From positions 248,001-312,000 of the forward strand of contig CM018048.1 of NCBI GenBank assembly GCA_008638375.1: a DNA stretch of 64,000 bases, written 5' to 3'. Below are positions 56,595 to 64,000 of this stretch, in pieces (the first letter of the stretch is position 1; each line of letters opens with the position of its first letter). Source of the stretch: Nyssa sinensis (lineage: Eukaryota > Streptophyta > Magnoliopsida > Cornales > Nyssaceae). Position numbers and translations under genes: made by a program. The notes under the pieces were generated by a model. The model ran no database searches and was not told where the DNA came from. It saw nothing but the letters and a program-made list of their open reading frames with translations.

Positions 56595-57110
56595 CGTATT
56601 AGTGTCGGATACGAATACGTTTGGACACTTCCTGTATACATGTCGGATACTCGAAAAAAAAGTCTAATATTTCTGAGTTTTGGACACATTAGAGACACGT
56701 TTTTGAATTTCTTTTAGATTTATTTTTGAAATTTTTCCTCTTTTTGTCCTATTCTTCTCCACTATTTTTTTTATACACACAAATATATATAATAATTGAC
56801 AAATTTATTTTGAAATTTGAATTATGAATGTTGATTACTAAATGCAATGCTTAAACTTTTATTTTGATATATTAATAATATTTTTGTAAAGTGTATAATT
56901 TTATGTCAATTTTGATTAAAATAATATTAATATTTTATTATATAGTCATATAAAAAAAATAAAAAAATATATTCAACGTGTCATTAACATATCCATGTTT
57001 TATTTTTTTGAAAAATATTATGTCCACGTTGCATTATATATGTGTTCTATGTCCGTATTTGTATTCATGCTTCTTAGAAAGTGTCTTACAAAACTTAAAA
57101 AAAATTAGAT
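56595..57110. repeat. Dispersed-repeat-like segment with GTCGGATAC / TGTCCGTATT ends
   Basis: The left part has gtgtcggatacgaatacg and catgtcggatactcg. The right part has cgtgtcattaacatatccat and tatgtccgtatttgtattc. These look like inverted variants of a 'GTGTCGGATACG' motif common in dicot dispersed repeats. The middle is AT-rich. Ends and target duplications are not defined. Confidence 0.4.
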
Positions 57111-57539
57111 ACTCTCTATGACTGTATAGTTTCCTACAACTCTTTCAGGCATATTATTGCTGAGCCTGAGTCATTAAGAAAACAGTTGTATGAGGGTAAT
57201 AATCCAAAAGTTGTCATAAAGCAGAACAAGAATCACTACAATTTTCCCAAGTACAAAACTCTCTACACCGAAACATGAAGTATATTAACCAAAAATGAAC
57301 TTGAATTGTGTGAGAATAATTGAGAAATCCCGTTTGTCATACGTAGTCACTTGATTATATGCCGAAAGTAAGTAAAAAATGCTCAAGTCTCATGCATGAT
57401 GCACACCAAAATCCACATATCCATTGTCACATGGAGAGAGGCCTAATTTTTGACTGATGATCTTCTTAATCTGCAGTTCTTTCTTAGTTAAGCAGGAAAC
57501 TGGAGCGAGCTCTTGGGATTTTGTGATTGAAAATATTAT
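57111..57539. other. Spacer and 3' region of the LOR gene
   Basis: AT-rich. The part nearest 57540 should contain the 3' UTR and polyadenylation site of the LOR gene. No other feature is seen. Confidence 0.4.
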
Positions 57540-58360
57540 TTACATTTTGTTACCAATCAATCCATACACAGCGACAAGAGCCATGACAAGGGAACGATCT
57601 ACATGAGGTTCCACCACCAAACTTAATACATCATCTCCTAAAACAATTCCTGAAGAAGATTGCTTTTGCTTTACCTGAAAAACCATCACCAAAAATATCA
57701 GTTACCATCACTACCACAATCTGAGTTTCCATTTGATGAAAGGAAAAAAAAACATAAATATCGATATTTAAAACATAAAAATAACCAAGTAGTCTGAAGG
57801 TTCACCTCTGCCACAACTCCTCCTTCACTGTTTACTATCTTGAGCGCTAACTTAAGGGCATTTCCTTCTATTCTATAACAACTTGTTCGAGCTTCATAAC
57901 ATCCCATAGTAACTTGACATTCTGAATTTCTCTTCAGAAACTTGCAATTCTTTCTGACTTGAAACCATGGTTTCTCATTCTTTACTTTAGGATCATTGTA
58001 TTTATAGCCTTCCCAATGCCAGAATGCCCCTAATTTCTGCACAAATGGTCAAAAGCAAGAAAACAAGCTTCAGTTTTGTTATTTTCTGACAGTGAGTCAG
58101 TGACCAACAGTTGTTATTTTATGTCTTACCTTTCGAAGTAAAGTACAGAGAACCTTTCCGGTAAGATCCATGAGAAAAACTTCATTGCTACACTTTCTGT
58201 CATAATTATCTATACGATAAACAATCTCCCCATCTGAATTATATACAGTGCATCCATTTCCATGGAACACCAGTGATTTCATCCATATAGTAAATGTTTC
58301 TCTTTCTGAAGAAAAAGAAGAAGAAAAGGAAGTGGGTGTGTGAGGATTGACCTTAGCCAT
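57540..58360 (-). CDS. LURP-one-related (LOR/DUF567, tubby-like fold) protein
   Basis: Three exons on the minus strand: 58360-58130, 58036-57806 and 57674-57540, joined in phase 0 by GT-AG introns of 93 and 131 bp. The product is 198 residues, the usual size for plant LOR proteins. It starts MAKVNPHTPTSFSSSF. Family blocks are ERETFTIWMKSLVFHGNGCT, VYNSDGEIVYRIDNYDRKCS, NEVFLMDLTGKVLCTLLRK, WHWEGYK, CEARTSCY-like and GDDVLSLVVEPHVDRSLVMA, ending VAVYGLIGNKM. The fold is a tubby-like beta barrel around a C-terminal helix, with no known enzyme activity. The founding Arabidopsis member, LURP1, is needed for basal defence against oomycetes, but most members are uncharacterised. No frame damage is seen, so it is probably functional. 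Confidence 0.92.
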
Positions 58361-60229
58361 CTGAAAGAAAAGTATTGCCTGTAGAAGAAGAGAACTTTGA
58401 TGCTTTTAAATGTTCCAAAAGACCTGGTGTAAAGCTTGAACATATTAAAATACTAAACTCATAAATGTGATCCTCATGAAGCCAGAAAATTGGGAGATAA
58501 TTCAACCGACTAATAAAATTGTACTTCTCGGGTATTATTTATTTGGCTGGTGATATTTGATCTGTCACGTTTAAGACATGTATTTGGATATCAAGATAAC
58601 TGTATATGTAGTGTAGTTAGATATAAATGAGTATTATATGTGTGTGTGAGTGTATGTGTTGGGCTGATAAGTATGGGCATTCATATTGATAAATTATCTT
58701 ATACGTATTTTATACTTGTTTGCATCTAGAAGTATTAAACAAGAAAAATGGGAAGATGAGAGGGGGCGGCCTTCTCGCATTGATGTCATTTTGGAAAGAG
58801 ACTTGAATTATTTGTTGAAAGTATTATACTGTTTCAAACTTGTTAGTCAAAAAGAAAATACAGAGAGAAGAAATCTCTTTTGGTTCAACAATTTGATTTG
58901 ATTTGATATTCAGTTTAGGAGATGATGGTTACCATAATTACCAAGGTACTCTTGTCTAACGAGTTTGGCAATGGGTAAGCATATATGGTATACAAGAATA
59001 AGAACATTATTGCTCTGTTTGGATGCTGAGAAAATGTGGGAAAATAACCAAACTTTTTTTCTTTCTTTTTGAGTCTTAAATTTGTCATTACTTCCATTAT
59101 TTGAAACATGACAGAACAAAATCCTCCACATAAATGAGAGCCTAATGCAACTGCATATTTGGCAGGTGTGGCGTTTTAATATTTTCTGATGTTTGGCTTG
59201 CTAAATATAGTGGCACTAATCTCCAAATAGAAGTTCTAAAATTTGTAAGGTGTATATATTTTATTTTATATTTCTATCTGCTTACATAATTACCAAAAAC
59301 CAAAAAGCACCTAACAGTAAGAGATTGCAAGGGATGCCCATGTCATATTTTGTCCATGACTGTTACCATTGGGTTATGAAAGCTGAGTATTAATTATCAC
59401 ATATTATAATTGCCTTGAAGACAAATCTCTGTGTGTGTGTGTGTGTGTCTATATATATCTTTGCTACCTAAGAAGTATGACCTCTTTCAACACCTAACTA
59501 ATCCATCATTCGAGGAGGCAAATTCACTTGGCCAAGAAGTGAGAATTTATTTCACACAAATTATAAGATTTTTGTTTTATCTCAGTGATAATTGCTTGAA
59601 CCCTTTTTTTTTTTTTTTATAAAAATAAAATAACATAAGGGATTTCTTTTGCTTGTCTGGCTATTTGCCTAAAGGTACTCCTAAAACTAAGTGCGTACAT
59701 GTTTGTTTAAATTTTTTTCTTCTTCTTTTCTACCTAATCAATTAAGCACACAATTTTTTCTTTTAGCTCACAACCAATCACACCTCATATTCAAATGCCT
59801 AGAAAGTGCTTATAATGTATTTTCTCCACAGGTGTGTTCTATACCTAACATCTATAGTATTAAAATAGTTGACATATTTAAATTACTATTGTTTTCTTAC
59901 ATGTTTTCTCTCTCAGCACAAGAAATTATTAAAAACAGCAAGGCTGGTATAGATCAAGAAAATATCTAGAAAATTTATATATAAATGTGTGTGTGTGTAT
60001 TTATGGGTCAATAAAGAAAGGGTTAAGTCCACATAGTTTGTTATACAATTACTGCCTGGATGTCCATAGTTTGTTATACAATTACGGCCTGAAAATTATT
60101 ATAATAGAAAGAAAACCATGGTCATGTAAGGAAAAAAAATCCATGGTTTTAAACAATGGCCAATCACCAAAATTCGACAAAAACAAGGAGCAGAAGCAGA
60201 TCTTCTCAAATCATGGCAGATCGTGATTG
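58361..60229. other. Intergenic DNA upstream of the LOR gene
   Basis: This should include the LOR promoter (minus strand, just above 58360). TG/TA microsatellites are at 59431-59457 and TG at 59986-59998. Short frames have no family signature. A ~25-bp direct repeat (atagtttgttatacaattac) occurs at 60034 and 60066. Confidence 0.4.
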
Positions 60230-61284
60230 GGGATGGCGAATTGATTTGTGCAGGTGTTAGGTGTTCATAAACGAGTTCGGGATGAAGCTGAACGAGGTAT
60301 GTTTAAAAAAATCTGTTTGGGTTCGGGACAAGGCCGAGGTAAGGTCACAAAAACCTGCCAAGCCTTAATATACATTTGGCTTAGCCAGCCCCATGTTAAC
60401 ATTCCATGACCTAGCCTGATCAACCGATATAGAATAAATGACATTTGATTTCATGGATCAGGAATGTTCCAGGGTCCATTCGAAGTAAAGTTGTGCATGG
60501 ATCAACGATGACCCTTGTAAATACTCGAGCAACGCCAATGTAACCAAAAGGTTATGATCGACAAGCAAATACTCAATCCAATCTAGTGCGACCTAAAGTC
60601 AAACTATTCGTAGTCCCTGAACTTAGCACTATCTTAAGCCTAAATATTGGTTAAGTTAATTATAATTTTCAAACTTAGCAATATTTTACCAAAATTTGGT
60701 CGAGTCATCCCTTGACTCCTAGAACTTGGTCAACTCTCTTAAGAGAAAGTCCCCTTCAAGGAACTACTTGCTCTTCCTTCAAAAGGATGCCTTAAGGTTT
60801 GAGGCAAACCTTCGGGAGACTCTAAGTCTGGCTCGTGGTTATAGTACTGAAAAGGATTATAGACCCACTGTTTGGGATACTTGGGATTTTGTGGCTTGAA
60901 AGTTAAAGTACGAGGAAACTCCCAAAGTGTTCATTGCATGATTCATGTATAAGAACACTTAGGTCCCTCTAGAAAGAGAGATTCACCCAAATTCTATGAA
61001 CCTTCTATTACCTTCTACCTTATAACTACCTCTTTTTTTATACCATAGCACCTATGTAGAAAGTTTATTATAGGTAACATCATACCCTAACAAATTCACG
61101 TGCTTGGACTGCTATAAATAGCCTACCCATATCACTGTGAATAGTAACTAGCACTATCACATTTTTTATGTGAATAGTGCAATTCTTGCTCCTTCAAGTA
61201 AACCCTGTAGTTCTATATAATATACTATTTTAATAATACAGTAACTAAAATTGAGAAAACAAAAATCGCAAAATAGAATAATAT
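60230..61284. other. Repeat-like intergenic DNA, unclassified
   Basis: Sequence style (aacttagcactatcttaagc, ctaaatattggttaagttaa, accttcgggagactctaag) resembles decayed retroelement DNA, but no LTR ends, primer site or protein motif could be identified. Confidence 0.3.
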
Positions 61285-62208
61285 GAACTTACTGTATTGC
61301 AATAGTTTAAACACAAGAATAGAACTTCGAATTTAGATCAAGGCTAGTGTTTAACACTATGTCCTTAAGACAAATTTCGTCCTCACAATGGTGCTTACGA
61401 CTTCTTAGACATTTGCCTCCCAGGATATAATGATCTGAATCTCACAAAAGCAGTATTACAATCTATGAGCCTAGCGAACCAATAGTGCTTAACTCTCTCT
61501 CAAAACATATGAAATACAAAATACATAAATTGCAAAAATAAAATGAATGAATTTATGGAATAAGGATGCTATTTATAGAAGCAGCAATAACGTTTGGAAC
61601 AGTCATGACTCTAACGTTTGAGTTTGAACGAACAACCACTGTTGAAACGTTCACAACTCTTGGACGACAACGTTTTAATTACTTAAAACGACAGTGTTTA
61701 GTTTAATTAAAATGTATCCTTAAACAACAACATTTTAATTAATAAAAAATTAAATAAAATTTTGTCCAAAAAATATATATTGGGCCAAGTGAAGCTCCGA
61801 GCCCGAGCCTGAGCCTAAGCCCAATCTGACCCGGCCCGGTTCAGTGCGGGGTGCTGCGCGCGCGTGTGTGGTAGACTCATTTTGGCTAGGTCCTTCTCTT
61901 TCCACAAAACTAGGATGCCCCTTGGGGCTCAACTCACAAGTCAAGGGAGATGTATATATACCCATTATAGTTTTACTCACTAACCAATGTGGGACAAACT
62001 TTATTTATCATCCTTCAACCAATGTCAATTGAAGAATTTTGGTGACAATTTCTCATTCACCACTTAATGGTTTTGATCAAATAAATATATGGCATTGATC
62101 TCCATCTCGAGGAGAACGTGTTTCAATGTGGACCCGTGACAAAATATGTATGGGACCCATATTTATTTTGACTTAAAGTTAACCCAAACAACCATTATTT
62201 TTCTAACA
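61285..62208 (-). repeat. 3' LTR of the copia element at the right edge
   Basis: On the minus strand the LTR begins TGTTAGAAAAATAATGG at 62208, directly after the tract catgtgggggat (complement of 62209-62220). The left end is not certain; similarity to the degenerate copy at 3750-4735 starts near 61285. Conserved blocks include cactatgtccttaagacaaa and tagcgaaccaa. The GC-rich patch at 61795-61870 contains cgcgcgcgtgtgtg. Confidence 0.65.
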
Positions 62209-62795
62209 ATCCCCCACATGAATGAAATTGGCTGGATAAACAATGTGAATGTTAATGCTGACTTAGAGAAAGAGTATAATTGGAAAGTTACTGTATTGAT
62301 AAAGGTAGCTTGTGGCTTTGAACCTTCCTTTATGAGAAACTATCGGATTTACTGGCTAATCAGTGAACATGATGTCTTAAACTGTTTAGCCGTTTGTGTA
62401 AATCAAGTCAATAGAGTTCACACAGTTTATTCTTGGACACAATTGGTTCTCATGATTGTGTTCATTTTGGTCCTGAACAATTCTCGGTATTTATGAGTGC
62501 TTTAGAGAATTGAAGTCTTACAATTCTCATAGAAACGGCCTTTCACACTCACATAGGTGATTCCCATTAAGAGTATCCTGCTATACTCCACTTTAGTTTA
62601 CAAGGTATAGAAATCATTAAAAGCATAACTTATCCTTATCAACGCTACAGACATCACTTTTTCATCATAGAAATGGTTAGAAGATATTTTCTCTTTTAAG
62701 TGATTCAATTGAGTCTCGCACAACTCAGTTGTCCCTTTGAACCTAGATCTTTGGATCTCTAGTCAACTAGGTTGGGTTTATATTATGGTGACTCT

Positions 62796-63390
62796 TTAAA
62801 ACATAGGTTTTAGTCCCATTTCCCTCGATGAACAACTTACTTGCTCTCTTGTTAAACCTTTAGTAAGTGAATCTGCAATATTATCTTTTGATTTTATGTA
62901 ATCAATAGATATAATTTCATTTGAGAGCAATTGCTTTACGGTATTATGTCTACGACGAATATGTTGAGACTTACCATTAGACATGTTATTTTGTGCTCTT
63001 CCAATTGCTGATTGGCTATCACAATATATACAAATAGCAGGTACTGGTTTTGGCCATATTGGAATGTCCTCTAAGAAATTACGAAGTCACTCTGTTTCTT
63101 CTCCTACTTTATCTAGAGTAATGAATTCAGATTCCATTGTGGATCTAGCAATGTAGGTTTGTTTAGAGGATTTCCAAGACACAACCACACCTCCAAGCAT
63201 AAAGACATATCCATTTGTGGATTTGGAGTTTTTTGAATCAGATATCCAATTTGCATCACTATACCCTTCAAATACAGCGAGATATTTCGTGAAATGCAAA
63301 CCATAGTTCAAGGTGTATCTCAAATATCTGAGGACCCTGACTATTGCCTTCCAGTGGTCTACCCCTGGATTACTAGTGTATCTGCTCAAT
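62796..63390 (-). pseudogene. Copia RNase H
   Basis: [32 protein letters not shown], then [20 protein letters not shown] (catalytic Asp in SDANW), [20 protein letters not shown] (catalytic Glu) and EFITL. After a stop at GEETE it continues CIYCDSQSAIGRAQNN, HIRRRHNTVKQLLSNEIISI and KDNIADSLTKGLTREQV, ending at 62796. One stop splits an otherwise open frame, so decay is mild. Confidence 0.85.
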
Positions 63391-64000
63391 TTGCTAACTG
63401 AGTATGCTAAATCTGGTCTAGTATAGTTTATGACATATATTAGACTTCCAATTATTTATGAATACTCTAAATGAGATATACTTTTACTAGTATTTTTAGT
63501 TTAATAAAGATTTATATCTATAAGTATTCTCACTAGACTATTATCATATTTCTTAAATTTCTTAAGTATTTTCTCAATATAATGAGATTGAGATAAAATG
63601 AGTCCATTAGATGTTCTACTAATTTTTATTCCTAGTATAACATCTACAACACCTAAATCTTTCATGGCAAACTTACTGGTCAACAATTTCTTGGTAACTT
63701 TAATCACATTGATATTGCTACCTATAATTAGCATATCATCTATATAGAGACAAACAATGACATACTCATCATGAGTACCCTTAACACATATACATTTGTC
63801 ACACTCATTAATTTTAAAACCATTTGTCAACATAATATTGTCAATTTTTTCATGCCATTACTTTGGTGCTTGTTTTAATCCATAAAGGGATTTAACAAGT
63901 CTACATACTTTTTTTTCTTAGCCTGGAACTATGAACCCTTCTAGTTGTTCCATACAAATTTCCTCATTTAATTCACCATTTAAAAAGGCTGTTTTAACAT
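63391..64000 (-). pseudogene. Copia reverse transcriptase, C-terminal part
   Basis: From the window edge the frame-broken start reads KTAFLNGELNEEICMEQLEG-like, then LYGLKQAPK-like and WHEKIDNIMLTNGFKINECD. The open segment 63833-63501 carries the catalytic box YIDDMLIIGS, LTSKFAMKDLGVVDVILGIK and ISRTSNGLILSQSHYIEKIL. Stops occur near 63910 and 63490. The order and motifs are those of Ty1/copia RT. Confidence 0.85.

Larger units (their letters stand above)
62209..64000 (-). mobile_element. Ty1/copia retrotransposon, 3' part (RT to polypurine tract), cut by the window edge
   Basis: The minus-strand order is RT, RNase H, ~590 bp of untranslated DNA, polypurine tract, LTR. RT before RNase H with no integrase after it is the Ty1/copia order in pol. 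The 5' half lies beyond 64000. Confidence 0.85.

Overview
The window is nuclear DNA of a flowering plant, almost certainly a eudicot. It is AT-rich, has GT-AG introns, and carries plant LTR-retrotransposon lineages (Tat, Athila-like, Tekay-like, Ty1/copia), plant SINEs, hAT and CACTA DNA transposons and two plant-specific host genes. Nothing prokaryotic, viral or organellar was seen. Only two host genes are supported: an NT-C2/coiled-coil (myosin-heavy-chain-related) gene on + at 47188-53168, and a LURP-one-related (LOR/DUF567) gene on - at 57540-58360.

Layout. 1-3580: repeats, comprising a possible LTR end, a duplicated 170-bp block, a 160-bp tandem repeat and a CACTA subterminal region ending at 3580. 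3581-10180: intergenic DNA with degenerate copia LTR pieces, an inverted-repeat MITE, a 201-bp hAT MITE with TSD, and microsatellites. 10181-40419: one large nest. The outer element is a minus-strand Tat-lineage Ty3/gypsy retrotransposon (5' LTR on the right). It has a duplicated gag, then pro, RT, RNase H, a second RNase H and integrase, then a tandem-repeat spacer, then a plus-strand accessory ORF with apparent introns. An Athila-like minus-strand element (10816-26412, TSD acaac) sits inside it. A young Tekay-like plus-strand element (16234-25094, TSD aaaaa) sits inside that one. A Tekay-like solo LTR (28436-31522) splits the accessory ORF. 40420-46780: intergenic DNA with a SINE, a probable solo LTR and hAT-derived DNA. 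46780-58400: the two host genes. 58400-61240: intergenic. 61285-64000: the 3' end of a minus-strand Ty1/copia element that runs off the right edge.

How the parts relate. None of the retroelements looks autonomous. The Tekay-like element lacks protease through most of integrase, the Athila-like element has lost RT, RNase H and the integrase core, and the Tat element is frameshifted. The NT-C2 gene carries a 366-bp tandem duplication of its exon 2/exon 3 region, and a hAT element has broken the spare exon copy. The first exon copy is intact, so normal splicing remains possible. A stop in exon 8 leaves the conserved last exon out of frame, so the C-terminus is doubtful.

I did not find a clearly novel biological system. 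The most noteworthy items are the intron-containing antisense ORF in the Tat element, the duplicated and transposon-broken exon, and the datable three-level insertion nest.
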